Numbered from the stretch's first letter, positions 45,412-54,460 are shown. The stretch: 64,000 nucleotides of DNA from an uncultured bacterium (GCA_905216195.1 CAJMSX010000012.1:1-64000); one strand, 5' to 3'. The notes: generated by a model not told the origin, from the sequence alone. Numbers and translations: made by a program.

Positions 45412-46830
45412 ATGTACGACGTCAAATCGAAAATCGCAGAAGAATTTATTGACGATGCAGAGATTTTATCGACCCTAGAGTATGCCCAGGCCAATAAAAA
45501 TAATCGCCAACTGATCGAGAGTCTCATCGAAAGAGCCAGAGACTGCAAAGGGCTGACTCATCGGGAAGCGGCCCTCCTGCTGGAATGTGAGGATCCGGAC
45601 CTGATTGAAAGAATGTTTCAGGTGGCCCGGGAAATCAAGCAGAAATTTTACGGCAACCGTATTGTGATGTTTGCTCCCCTTTATTTGTCCAATTATTGTG
45701 TCAACGGTTGTGTCTATTGTCCTTATCATGCTAAGAACAAAACCATTGCACGACGTAAGCTGTCCCAGGAAGAAATCCGGCAGGAAGTCATCGCTCTTCA
45801 GGATATGGGACACAAGCGCCTGGCCATCGAGGTGGGGGAGCATCCTGTACTGAATCCCATAGAATACATTCTGGAAAGCATTGAGACGATCTATTCCATC
45901 AAGCATAAGAACGGAGCCATCCGCCGGGTCAATGTCAATATTGCGGCCACGACGGTGGAAAATTACCGGAAACTCCACGAAGCTGGTATCGGTACCTATA
46001 TTCTCTTTCAGGAAACTTACCATAAAAAAAATTATGAGGCATTGCATCCCAATGGCCCTAAAAGTAATTATGCCTACCATACCGAAGCCATGGATCGGGC
46101 GATGGAAGGCGGGATCGATGATGTCGGAATAGGAGTATTGTATGGTCTGAATACCTATCGGTATGATTTTGTGGGTTTGCTGATGCATGCCGAACATCTC
46201 GAAGCCGTGTTCGGAGTGGGACCGCATACCATCAGTGTACCCCGTCTGTGTAATGCGGACGATATCAGTACCGATGATTTTTCCAATACCGTTCCCGACG
46301 ATATTTTCCAGAGAATCGTAGCGGTGATCCGGATCGCCGTTCCTTATACCGGAATGATCGTTTCCACCCGGGAATCCCAGGTTTCCCGGGAAAAGGTTCT
46401 GGATATCGGAGTATCTCAAATCAGCGGGGGATCGCATACAAGTGTGGGCGGGTATGTAAATAAAGAGGAGTTCGACGAAACTACTTCTCAGTTCGATGTC
46501 TCCGACCGCCGCACCCTGGATGAGGTTGTAGGCTGGTTGCTGGACCTCGGTTATATTCCCAGTTTCTGCACCGCCTGCTACCGGGAAGGACGTACCGGCG
46601 ACCGGTTTATGACCCTGGTCAAATCGGGACAGATTGCCAATTGCTGTCAGCCCAATGCCTTGATGACCTTGAAAGAGTACCTGGAGGACTACGCTTCTCC
46701 CCAGACCCGGGCAAAGGGGGAACGTATGATTGCAGCCGAAATGCTGCGCGTACCCAGTGAAAAAGTGAGAAGGATCGCCTTGAAAAATCTGGAAGAGATC
46801 GCCGGAGGGAAACGGGATTTTAGATTCTGA
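45412..46830 (+). CDS. hydG: [FeFe]-hydrogenase maturase HydG (tyrosine lyase)
   Basis: The 472-residue radical SAM enzyme splits tyrosine to make CO and cyanide ligands for the hydrogenase H-cluster. The radical SAM motif CX3CX2C is CVNGCVYC; the second, C-terminal cluster motif is CTACYREGRTGDRF... ending in CC (CX2CX22C). The insertion GEHPVLNPIEYI and the GLLMHAEHLE stretch separate HydG from ThiH. Partner genes hydE and hydF and the hydrogenase itself are not in this window. This implies hydrogen metabolism in the host. Confidence 0.93.
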   Translation: MYDVKSKIAEEFIDDAEILSTLEYAQANKNNRQLIESLIERARDCKGLTHREAALLLECEDPDLIERMFQVAREIKQKFYGNRIVMFAPLYLSNYCVNGCVYCPYHAKNKTIARRKLSQEEIRQEVIALQDMGHKRLAIEVGEHPVLNPIEYILESIETIYSIKHKNGAIRRVNVNIAATTVENYRKLHEAGIGTYILFQETYHKKNYEALHPNGPKSNYAYHTEAMDRAMEGGIDDVGIGVLYGLNTYRYDFVGLLMHAEHLEAVFGVGPHTISVPRLCNADDISTDDFSNTVPDDIFQRIVAVIRIAVPYTGMIVSTRESQVSREKVLDIGVSQISGGSHTSVGGYVNKEEFDETTSQFDVSDRRTLDEVVGWLLDLGYIPSFCTACYREGRTGDRFMTLVKSGQIANCCQPNALMTLKEYLEDYASPQTRAKGERMIAAEMLRVPSEKVRRIALKNLEEIAGGKRDFRF

Positions 46831-46894
46831 TACGGTTGTGGAAAATGGTAATATAATAAGGCAACCTGGCCTATAGCTTTACGCCTCACCGGAG

Positions 46895-46925
46895 AGGCCG
46901 GCTTGCCCGGCCTTCTTCCCGCTTC
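46895..46925 (+). terminator. Terminator-like hairpin after hydG
   Basis: AGGCCGG (46895-46901) pairs with CCGGCCT (46907-46913), followed by TCTTCCCGCTTC, which is only moderately T-rich. Confidence 0.5.
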
Positions 46926-46929
46926 TATT

Positions 46930-47284
46930 TTACGTTGAGGAGCATTCCGGCTTGTCTTTGCGGATGGGAGAGAGCCGGTGAGGTTGCTGTATCCCCCGGT
47001 TTCGGGAAGGTAAAATTTCTTTCCTGCCTTTCGGTTTAAGGTCTGTAGGCCGCGAGGGAGTTGCCCGTAAACTTTCTATTTTACTGTCAGGGAAAAGAAT
47101 AAATTCCAAAGTGCCCATAGGATACCTGTCTTCCCAATCGAAGGTATATTCTTTCCGGGTCCAGGGATAAAAGTTCGTGATTGGTTGGCGGATGAACCTG
47201 GTCCGGATAGCAGTAGATAAACCGTTTATTTTCTTGTCGGTAGGGTGGTGGGGTAGGATGCTGTTTGTTATGTCGGTACACTAA
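46930..47284 (-). pseudogene. Open minus-strand frame without start codon, possible gene remnant
   Basis: On the minus strand a frame stays open for about 117 codons, from after a stop near 47285 to TAA at 46930. It reads like protein in parts (NFYPWTRKEYTFDWEDRYPMGTLEF). It has no ATG before the codon at 47118, which would leave only 62 residues. It could be the tail of a decayed gene. I do not recognise a family. The region otherwise shows no feature. Confidence 0.25.
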
Positions 47285-47524
47285 GCCGGACGGAATAATT
47301 GGGCGGTAGAGACCTTAAAAATGACGATCGTGTCCTGCTGTTATTTCAGGATTTTCCTACTCTTTCCTGAGCTTTTCGGAATCCGCCCCGATGAATCATT
47401 CTTTTACTACATAAGAAAGAGGGGAAAAACGGCGTGCCGGAGGGAGAAATGCGAAGAACTTTTTGGAAAAGGATGCCGTATACGGAGTAATTTGCATAAA
47501 ATGTTAATCCTAAACAGAAACGTT

Positions 47525-48571
47525 ATGAATTACGGTATCAGTGTTTTATTTCGGGCTATTCCGGTGGTTATGGCATTTATTTGCTTTTTCCTGGGAGGCT
47601 TTATTTATTTATACGGGAACGATGCGGCCCGGGAGGTAGCCGGTCCTGTGGTATTTTTCCTGGGAGCCATTTGTCTGGCTTTGTTTGCTACAGCCGGTAC
47701 GATCATCCGGCAATTGATCCATACGTTCCGTCCGGTATTCAAGTATTTGTTGCCCGGCTTCGGTTATCTGGTGGCTTTTTGTACGATCGGACTGGGAATC
47801 TGGATTTTTTCTCAGGACGTTAGCAACTTTATCGTATCCGGACACGTGGTATGTGGGGTTGGATTGATTGCCGCCTGTGTGTCGACAGCGGCTACTTCTT
47901 CTACGAAATTTTACCTGATTCCTCAAAATTCCCACGGAAACAGTACAGCCATCAATACGGCTGGGTTTTCGGCCGTTACCGAGAAGGTTTTGATCGGATT
48001 AACCGTTTTGTTTTCTCTGGTCGCCTGGATCTGGTGTATTGTTCTGCTTTCCCGAACCGGACAGGGAAGTGCCTATTTCGTTGCCGGTACGGTGATGGGA
48101 GGACTGGCTTCCATCTGTAGCAGCCTGATTGCCTTGGTCGCGAGTATTGCCCGGCAAATCCGGAACGATTATAGAGAAAAGGATCGTCATTTCTGGCCGA
48201 AGTGGGTGTTCTTTTTCGGTTTCCTCTGTATCGTATGGGGGTTGATCGTGATTTTTACCTTGGTGGGACATGCCGCGAATACGACCGGTTTTATCCTGAT
48301 CGGGCTGGGGTTGGTTTGTTTCAGTATCTCCAGCAAGGTGCTGTTGCTGGCTAAAGTATGGCGACAGGAATACGCCCTGGCGAACCGTATTCCGTTGATT
48401 CCCGTCATTACCGCTCTGTTGTGCCTGTTTTTGGGCGCTTTTCTGTTCGAGGAAGGCATTCTGGATAATGCATTTTTTGTGCCCGCCCGGGTTTTGATCG
48501 GGTTAGGCGCGATTTGTTTCTGTCTTTTTTCGATCGTCAGTATTCTGGAAAGCGGTACATCGAAAAAATAG
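47525..48571 (+). CDS. DUF2776-like membrane protein
   Basis: The protein has 348 residues from MNYGISVLFRAIPVVMAFICF, which is followed by about ten hydrophobic segments arranged as three or four similar units (LGGFIYLYGN..., LGLGIWIFSQD..., LGAFLFEEGI...). This fits DUF2776, a family of unknown function, though I assign it from memory of its repeat pattern. The frame is open a further 204 bp upstream, but that part is polar, lacks repeats and overlaps no family start, so the internal Met is preferred. A terminator follows. Confidence 0.6.
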   Translation: MNYGISVLFRAIPVVMAFICFFLGGFIYLYGNDAAREVAGPVVFFLGAICLALFATAGTIIRQLIHTFRPVFKYLLPGFGYLVAFCTIGLGIWIFSQDVSNFIVSGHVVCGVGLIAACVSTAATSSTKFYLIPQNSHGNSTAINTAGFSAVTEKVLIGLTVLFSLVAWIWCIVLLSRTGQGSAYFVAGTVMGGLASICSSLIALVASIARQIRNDYREKDRHFWPKWVFFFGFLCIVWGLIVIFTLVGHAANTTGFILIGLGLVCFSISSKVLLLAKVWRQEYALANRIPLIPVITALLCLFLGAFLFEEGILDNAFFVPARVLIGLGAICFCLFSIVSILESGTSKK

Positions 48572-48613
48572 AAGGACGGAAAATTTATTGTTTGCCTGTA
48601 AATCAGGTATGAT

Positions 48614-48660
48614 ACACCGGAGCAGCACTCAGGGAAGGTCTGCTCCGGTGTAGTTTATTT
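48614..48660 (+). terminator. Terminator after the DUF2776-like gene
   Basis: ACACCGGAGCAG (48614-48625) pairs perfectly with CTGCTCCGGTGT (48640-48651), followed by AGTTTATTTTG. Confidence 0.8.
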
Positions 48661-49141
48661 TGAAATGAAAAAAGTTTTGCTTCAGTAGAATCCCGTTCAA
48701 TTGGTCTTTATATCCGGTTTACACTCTGCCGGCAGGAATTTTACCGCACCCAACATACGTGGAGGGAACGGTTTGATCAGTTTAGGGCGATACCGAGCGA
48801 TGACAAGTTCGGAAAGAGGAGATGCCGGGGGGTGCAAGCACGGTTGGAAGCCCAGCCTACAAAGGGAGAGGAGGGCAAAGCTCCCCTTGTAATAAATAAA
48901 ATCGGTTGTGGCGCCTTTTTAATGAGTAGGGAGGTTTTAAATTAGGGCAGTGTAATGGATGTGTAGATTAAAAAAGAGTGCTTAATAGTAAGATTTTAGC
49001 CTATTTTTATAAATAAAATCACATTAAAAAATGAAATAATGTATTATAAATTTGTTTTTATTGAAAATTCTGCTTATTTTGTCGAAGTAATATAGCCGTA
49101 ACAGCTTCTGGCTGATCTAAGACAACAAAAAATTTACTCGT
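48652..49141. other. Intergenic region before the RiPP locus
   Basis: Composition turns AT-rich near 48.9 kb. A G-rich stretch near 48828-48890 has a weak hairpin (GGGAG/CTCCC) and a short open frame without family similarity. The promoter at 49051-49081 is the only other site I can support. Confidence 0.5.
49051..49081 (+). promoter_or_regulatory. Promoter of the RiPP locus
   Basis: TTTG (49051-49054), a 20-bp spacer and TATTTTG (49075-49081) resemble the Bacteroidetes promoter, with one base missing in the downstream box. A leader of about 55 nt would precede the precursor gene. Confidence 0.45.
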
Positions 49142-49327
49142 ATGGAAAAAAAACTTTCAGACCTGATGCCTCATGCAGCATTAGACATCAGTGAGCTCTC
49201 AAACATTAAAGGTGGTATGGAGAATCCCACAGAAATCAAACGAGTTTGCGATACCGGAGCGTGTAGCTCTAATCTCGACACTCTTGTACAGTATTGTACC
49301 GAATCCATTTGCAGAACCGGTGCTTAA
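49142..49327 (+). CDS. RiPP precursor peptide with GG leader and four-Cys core
   Basis: The 61-residue peptide has a leader ending in a double glycine (SELSNIKGG, residues 17-25), the classic cut site for C39-type or related peptidases. The predicted core is residues 26-61, about 36 long. Its four cysteines sit as two CX4C pairs (CDTGAC and CTESIC) separated by ten residues: C-X4-C-X10-C-X4-C. The leader is acidic and amphipathic (ALDISELSNI), as in GG-leader families of Bacteroidales. The next gene is a radical SAM/SPASM enzyme, which in RiPP systems often builds thioether or carbon-carbon links on such cores. Disulfides are also possible. The gene is too small for a safe family call, but gene order makes the precursor role likely. 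Confidence 0.82.
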   Translation: MEKKLSDLMPHAALDISELSNIKGGMENPTEIKRVCDTGACSSNLDTLVQYCTESICRTGA

Positions 49328-49336
49328 CCTTAAAGG

Positions 49337-49373
49337 ACGCTTGCCACAAGTTGGAAAGGTTTGTGGCAAGCGT
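49337..49373 (+). promoter_or_regulatory. Hairpin between precursor and maturase genes
   Basis: ACGCTTGCCACAA (49337-49349) pairs without mismatch with TTGTGGCAAGCGT (49361-49373) around an 11-nt loop. It lies in the 60-bp gap after the precursor gene. No T run follows, so it may stabilise the precursor mRNA end or act as a partial terminator. Such elements keep precursor levels above enzyme levels in RiPP operons. Confidence 0.75.
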
Positions 49374-49387
49374 AGAAAAAGATAATT

Positions 49388-50854
49388 ATGCAGATTTGCT
49401 TTAATCCTAATTATTATCTAAAGCATGATGGAGAACGGACCATTCTTGCGACAAATCCTTATGCTCAAGATCCTGACGTTAAGAAAGGATGGTTATCTAA
49501 AATACATCCTCTCTACGCAATGATGTTTTCAATTTTGTCTCAACCGAGTGAATTAGAAATAGCTATTCGAAAAATTGCTGATTTTTTCTCGGTTTCGATA
49601 AATGAAGCAGAACGTTTGCTCACCCCTTTCCTTTATGAGGAAGGAATTTTAGAAGCAAAATACCAAGATACTATCAGTTATTTTCCTCCACACATTGTAT
49701 TGAAGGATATAGGAATAACGCATGGAGGTCTAGATTATAATCCTGCCCACTTTATATTTTCCAAAGTTGATCTTACAAGCCAACGAATGAAATTGGCTCC
49801 TCAGGGGATTGTTCTAATTATCAATAATCGCTGTGTGACTGATTGTATTTATTGTTATGCAGATAAAAAACAGAAGTGTAAAACGTCTTTCAGTTTAGCG
49901 ACAATTGAATCCCTGTTGGAAAACGCAAAAAGACTTGGGATTCGAGAATTACAGGTTATAGGCGGAGAGTTTTTTCTTTACCCTGATTGGGAAAGATTAT
50001 TGGAACTACTCGAAAAATATGAATTTTACCAATCTTTAATTTCTACAAAAGTACCACTAAGCAAAGCGCAAATAAACTATTTTAACCGATTTAACATAAG
50101 TTTACAAATATCATTTGATGGTTTTGATAGTAATTTGGTTCAAAAAACATTAGGCGTTTCAGATGTTTATTTTGAGCGCATGAAAAGAACTATAAAGAAT
50201 ATAGATTGTGCTTCTGTAAACTTTCAAGTAGCTACAGTGCTCACGAATCTAACAGCTACTATTGATAATTTAAACAATCTTCATTGTTTTTTGAAGGAGT
50301 TAAAGAATTTAAAACGTTGGGAAATTCGATTTGCTTTTCGATCGCTATATTCCGTTTCTAATTTTGATGAAATAAAGGTTTCGCCGGATTTTACAGAAAT
50401 GCTTTCTCATTGGTATGAAGAAATTAGAAAATCCTCATCCGTGAATATTCTTCTTTCTCCGGCTAATGATATAAAATATTATTCAGCCCAAAATGGTTCT
50501 ATTAGTTTTGAAGGGCCTCGCTGTTCTGCGAATACCACTCATATGGTTATTTTGCCCGATGGAAAAGTGACAATTTGTGAGCAACTTTATTGGAATCCGA
50601 GATTTATTATTGGAGACATCTATAAGAATACAATAGAGGAAATATGGACGGGAAGAAGGGCACTTGAATTGGCATCTTGGCAACAATCAAAAGTTCAAAA
50701 GAATAGTCCATGTTCTTCTTGTGAATTGTTTGAGACCTGTTTAAATTATCCCAATAAATGTTTTGCAAACACTATCAAAGCTTATGGTGACGCTAATTGG
50801 GATTATCCTGATCCTCGTTGCTCAAGGGCTCTTCCGTTCATCCATTCACTTTGA
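49388..50854 (+). CDS. Radical SAM/SPASM RiPP maturase with N-terminal recognition-like domain
   Basis: The 488-residue enzyme has three parts. The first 100 residues look like a winged-helix RiPP recognition element of PqqD type (LYAMMFSILSQPSELEIAIRKIADFFSVSINEAERLLTPFLYEEGILE). The radical SAM core follows with the CX3CX2C motif CVTDCIYC. The SPASM domain has the expected cysteines: CSANTT, DGKVTIC, CSSCELFETC, and two further Cys (NKC, DPRC). SPASM radical SAM enzymes of this type act on peptide cores. It follows the precursor by 60 bp and lies 5 bp before the receptor gene. Base composition is lower in GC than the flanking core genes, which suggests transfer. Confidence 0.88.
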   Translation: MQICFNPNYYLKHDGERTILATNPYAQDPDVKKGWLSKIHPLYAMMFSILSQPSELEIAIRKIADFFSVSINEAERLLTPFLYEEGILEAKYQDTISYFPPHIVLKDIGITHGGLDYNPAHFIFSKVDLTSQRMKLAPQGIVLIINNRCVTDCIYCYADKKQKCKTSFSLATIESLLENAKRLGIRELQVIGGEFFLYPDWERLLELLEKYEFYQSLISTKVPLSKAQINYFNRFNISLQISFDGFDSNLVQKTLGVSDVYFERMKRTIKNIDCASVNFQVATVLTNLTATIDNLNNLHCFLKELKNLKRWEIRFAFRSLYSVSNFDEIKVSPDFTEMLSHWYEEIRKSSSVNILLSPANDIKYYSAQNGSISFEGPRCSANTTHMVILPDGKVTICEQLYWNPRFIIGDIYKNTIEEIWTGRRALELASWQQSKVQKNSPCSSCELFETCLNYPNKCFANTIKAYGDANWDYPDPRCSRALPFIHSL

Positions 50855-50859
50855 TCGTT

Positions 50860-53202
50860 ATGAAGAAGGTTTTTTTATTTTTTGGTACATTTCTGTTTGC
50901 TTATACTTCCCTGTTTGCATTTTCCACCAAAAGACTAACAGGAGTTGTGTTGGATAGTCTGTCAAAATCTCCAATTGAATTTGCCAATGTTTTAATTTTT
51001 AGTCAAGACTCTCTCTATATCGATGGATGCACGACTACTAAGAGCGGTTCTTTCGTTTTTGAGGATATTCCGAGATCCGGCGGATACCTCAAAGTATCCT
51101 TTATTGGATATGTCGATGCCATATATAGTCTGGACAGTTTAAGTACGGAGAAAAACAATATTCTCTATCTTCGCCCTTCGGATATATTCCTGGAAGAAAT
51201 TACGGTATCGGCGAATAGGAAACCATTCCAGATCGAAGATGAGCGAATACTATTCAACCCCTCTTTTGTCGCTTATGCCGTAAATGCAAGCGATTTAATC
51301 AGGCAAGCCCCCGGTGTGATGGATACCGGTACATCGCTTGTTATGCCAGGGAAAAATGCGATTAAAATTTATATAAACAACAAGGAACAGAAAGGTTCAC
51401 TGGAAGACATTCTGCTTCTTCTTAAATCTTATCCTGCGTCAGAGGTGGAGTCTATTGAAGTGATGATTAATCCATCCACACGATACACTATGGGCCAAAA
51501 TGTCGGTGTGATCCATGTTAAACTGAAGAAAAAGCCAACGGATTATTTAGGCGGTAACGCCTCTTATTCTTTACTTCAAAACACTCAGCCGAGTAATGAA
51601 GGATCCTTAGGACTTTTTTATCAGGGGAAACGTTTTTCAACATCTTTAAACACTGCCGGTAATCTGAAGAAGTACGATCTTGAGGAACACCAGAGAGTTG
51701 GTTTTACAGATTATACCCGAAATGCACTCACAGATATGACCCGCCATGCGAAGGACTTGGTGCTTCGATGGAATGTGAGTTATCAATTCAACGAGAATTG
51801 GAATGCGGGTTTGTCAGCTTACTACGCAACGGGAAAAATGAAACAGCGAACGGATCAACACTATTGTTATTATTTCCCTTCAGCAACAGAAGAACGAGAG
51901 CTTATTACAGGCAAACGAACAGACCAAGCAAATACTTCTTTCGCCTCTTTTGACTTGGAAGGCAAATTATCCAAGACTACAAACTTGACGATTAATGTTG
52001 ATTATTACCATAAACATTCTCCTACTGAACGTAGTCTTTACGCTGTCCCTCTTGAGGAGCGGTTGATTTATTCTTTAGATGATATTACAAGCGATAATGT
52101 GACGGCTAAAGTCAATCTAAATCTTGTCTCAACTTCTAAACTCACTCTGAATTTTGGTGTAGACGGTATTTTTACCAATACCAGGAATTCTGAAACAGGC
52201 GTTTATAGTGACGGACTTAGTGGTGAGGACGATTTCGAGTATCAGGAGAATGAAATAAATATTTATGGCGAAGCTCGTTATAAATTCAATTCAAAATGGA
52301 TGTTAAGAGGAAGTCTGCGTTATCAGTCCATATGGACTGAAGCAGAAAATAAACTTGCTTCTGAAAATACGGATCATCATTATCAGGTATTTTGTCCTGC
52401 GGCTTTTCTTTCCTATCTGTTGAAAGAAAATCAGTCTCTTCAACTTGGCTTTTATTACAATATCAATAAGCCAACCCTTACTGCTCTTAATCCATCGAGG
52501 TTGTATATCGGCAACGATACTTACCGTGTAGGTAATCCTGAATTGGAACACTCTACCCATTACGTTGTCAGCCTTAGCTATTCCTTAGGAAGCCTGATGA
52601 TACAACCTTATATAGAGTGGCTTGACAACGGGATTACTGAAATCTCCAGGATTGAAGATAATAAATATCAAGTGATGACTTGGGAAAATGCTGTGGATCG
52701 TCGTAATCTGGGATTAATGATTTTTTGGGCCTATTCCAAACCTAAATGGATGCGGGCTTCACTTACGGCATTCTTAACTAATCCTGTGACCACTTCAGAT
52801 CATCCGCTTTTACATGCAAGAGTGAGTTCTTTTAAGTTCTCTCTAAGTCCGAATTTACAATTCTATTTGGAGAATGACCGTAAATGGATTCTCGCTGTGT
52901 ATGGAAATTATACCAGTCGGGAACATACGGTTGATCTGAAACTGGAATCCATGTGGCGACTGAATGCCAGTTTAACATGGAAGGCAAGCAAACAATGGAC
53001 CTTGTCTGCAAGCGGCTTGAATTTATTACGCTCTCATACTCGGGGAATTCAGTATATCGGAGAATCTACCATGAAATTTAATAATAAATATATGTATACC
53101 GGATTTCAATTCTCAGCCAGTTTCACCTGGGGTAAATCTATGCGGCAATCCCGAGACAGAGCCGTCCTTCGGAATATGAACATGCGTACCGAACTCGATT
53201 GA
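50860..53202 (+). CDS. TonB-dependent receptor-like outer-membrane barrel
   Basis: The protein has 780 residues from MKKVFLFFGTFLFAYTSLFA, a good signal peptide. The frame is open 42 bp further upstream, where it overlaps the maturase; the signal peptide decides the start. After it come a carboxypeptidase regulatory-like domain (LTGVVLDSLSKSPIEFANVLIF), a plug-like region (EEITVSANRKPF, DLIRQAPGVMDTG, VESIEVMINPSTRY) and a long beta barrel with alternating aromatic strands. No SusD partner follows. The short gap to the maturase (5 bp) places it in the RiPP operon. It may take up or release the modified peptide, or be the target that the producer must protect. This role is inferred from position. 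Confidence 0.82.
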   Translation: MKKVFLFFGTFLFAYTSLFAFSTKRLTGVVLDSLSKSPIEFANVLIFSQDSLYIDGCTTTKSGSFVFEDIPRSGGYLKVSFIGYVDAIYSLDSLSTEKNNILYLRPSDIFLEEITVSANRKPFQIEDERILFNPSFVAYAVNASDLIRQAPGVMDTGTSLVMPGKNAIKIYINNKEQKGSLEDILLLLKSYPASEVESIEVMINPSTRYTMGQNVGVIHVKLKKKPTDYLGGNASYSLLQNTQPSNEGSLGLFYQGKRFSTSLNTAGNLKKYDLEEHQRVGFTDYTRNALTDMTRHAKDLVLRWNVSYQFNENWNAGLSAYYATGKMKQRTDQHYCYYFPSATEERELITGKRTDQANTSFASFDLEGKLSKTTNLTINVDYYHKHSPTERSLYAVPLEERLIYSLDDITSDNVTAKVNLNLVSTSKLTLNFGVDGIFTNTRNSETGVYSDGLSGEDDFEYQENEINIYGEARYKFNSKWMLRGSLRYQSIWTEAENKLASENTDHHYQVFCPAAFLSYLLKENQSLQLGFYYNINKPTLTALNPSRLYIGNDTYRVGNPELEHSTHYVVSLSYSLGSLMIQPYIEWLDNGITEISRIEDNKYQVMTWENAVDRRNLGLMIFWAYSKPKWMRASLTAFLTNPVTTSDHPLLHARVSSFKFSLSPNLQFYLENDRKWILAVYGNYTSREHTVDLKLESMWRLNASLTWKASKQWTLSASGLNLLRSHTRGIQYIGESTMKFNNKYMYTGFQFSASFTWGKSMRQSRDRAVLRNMNMRTELD

Positions 53203-53370
53203 TTTACCTGAAAATGGAACGGATGGCTTTTAGTTGTTTGAACAACAAGCTATAGGTCTCAAAAAGACATATCTAAATGGCCCCTTTACCCCCTCTCTTG
53301 GCAGCTTAATTAATTTGCATAGGTGTATTAATTTTAAAGGTAAAAATAGCATATTTTTAGGGAGCCTTTG

Positions 53371-53378
53371 TATATTTG
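53371..53378 (+). promoter_or_regulatory. Possible promoter box for the NigD-like gene
   Basis: TATATTTG matches the downstream promoter box 45 bp before the chosen start. No TTTG is correctly spaced upstream, so it is only a candidate. Confidence 0.3.
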
Positions 53379-53422
53379 TTTGCAGAAAACCGATTCACTA
53401 TAGAATCCTAAATCGAAGCTGT

Positions 53423-54154
53423 ATGCAAACAAAAAATTTATTCGGAATACTCCTGTTACTCCTTTGCTGTGTGGGTTTGATCAGCTGTGATAAGGAGCAC
53501 GACGACGGGTCGCGGGGATTTATGCAGGAAGCCACAATTATAGGTGATTCGATAAATGGTTACTATTGTTATTTAGACGGCGGCGGATTGGCTATTTCTC
53601 ATGACCCCTGGCTAGAGGGCATAGAAAGAGGATATTTCGCTTTCCATTATATGGAAGAAAATAAGGGCGTGAATGCTAATCAGGAATGGTATATTCAGCC
53701 TGCACACGTCTTGCCTTATTCCATATATCCGGTGGTTCACCCGATCAACATAGCAGAAGCAGAATCTAAACACCTTACGGACAAAGATAGTTGTCAAATC
53801 CCTTCACTTTTTTCATTGGAATACGGCTACCGCGGTTATTTTGACTTCAATACAGGGTTATCCGTTACCAACTTAGCCCATGGAGAAAAAGTCCCTATCC
53901 AACTGAATATGGTATATGATGCGGAGAAACAGACTTCCGATACTTTGCTGTTGCAGCTTTGTTACCATGCGCACGTCCCGGAAACATGGACCCACCCGAG
54001 TGTTGATTACGGCAGAGTGTCCTGCGATATTTCTTCCCTGGCTACCCTTCGGTCGTGGAGCGATTCGGTGACTATTGTGATAGAGACAGGGGACAAAATG
54101 AAACATCTGACAAAAATCAGTAAAACGGATTTTTTTAAGCCTGTCAGAGAATAG
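53423..54154 (+). CDS. NigD-like lipoprotein
   Basis: The protein has 243 residues and a lipoprotein signal (CCVGLISC, Cys22). The frame is open for 189 bp upstream without a signal sequence, so I start at the Met that opens it. The C-terminal part (YGYRGYFDFNTGLSVT..., LLLQLCYHAHVPETWT) matches the general pattern of NigD-like proteins, named after a gene in the nigrescin bacteriocin locus of Prevotella. It lies 220 bp downstream of the receptor gene. An immunity or surface role for the RiPP locus is plausible but not shown. Confidence 0.62.
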   Translation: MQTKNLFGILLLLLCCVGLISCDKEHDDGSRGFMQEATIIGDSINGYYCYLDGGGLAISHDPWLEGIERGYFAFHYMEENKGVNANQEWYIQPAHVLPYSIYPVVHPINIAEAESKHLTDKDSCQIPSLFSLEYGYRGYFDFNTGLSVTNLAHGEKVPIQLNMVYDAEKQTSDTLLLQLCYHAHVPETWTHPSVDYGRVSCDISSLATLRSWSDSVTIVIETGDKMKHLTKISKTDFFKPVRE

Positions 54155-54428
54155 AATTTTTCCGTAACCTGAAATCGGGGACTTGCCCGCAAAGACCTTT
54201 TTGCAGCTTACCAGAAATCAAAATCTGCTCGCCGAGATTTGGAAAATTTAAAGGAGGGAGGAAGTAGAGCTGATGATAAGCCGGTTTTCCTGTGTGTTTA
54301 TACTTCACGGATTACGTAAAAGAGCGGGAAAACTATAACTTCACCCCCCCCCATTCTCTGTCTGCCCGGTAGATTTCTAAAGGGGGCAGTTAAGGTTTCC
54401 GGTCAGGCCTGATACGCTGTTCAAATAA

Positions 54429-54460
54429 ATTGACTTTGCATTCGGTTGGCACTATCTTTG
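54429..54460 (+). promoter_or_regulatory. Distal promoter candidate
   Basis: ATTG (54429-54432), a 20-bp spacer and TATCTTTG (54453-54460). No gene follows for more than 400 bp. Confidence 0.4.

Noticed and set aside
45475..46437. Minus-strand 320-codon frame over hydG
   Set aside because: It is antisense to a gene with full HydG motifs and has no recognisable domain.
48828..48890. Possible riboswitch in the G-rich stretch before the RiPP locus
   Set aside because: I checked for cobalamin and TPP riboswitch motifs and found neither.
48701..48892. Small plus-strand frame after the DUF2776-like gene
   Set aside because: It is basic and low in hydrophobic residues, with no promoter or neighbour support. 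It looks like chance.
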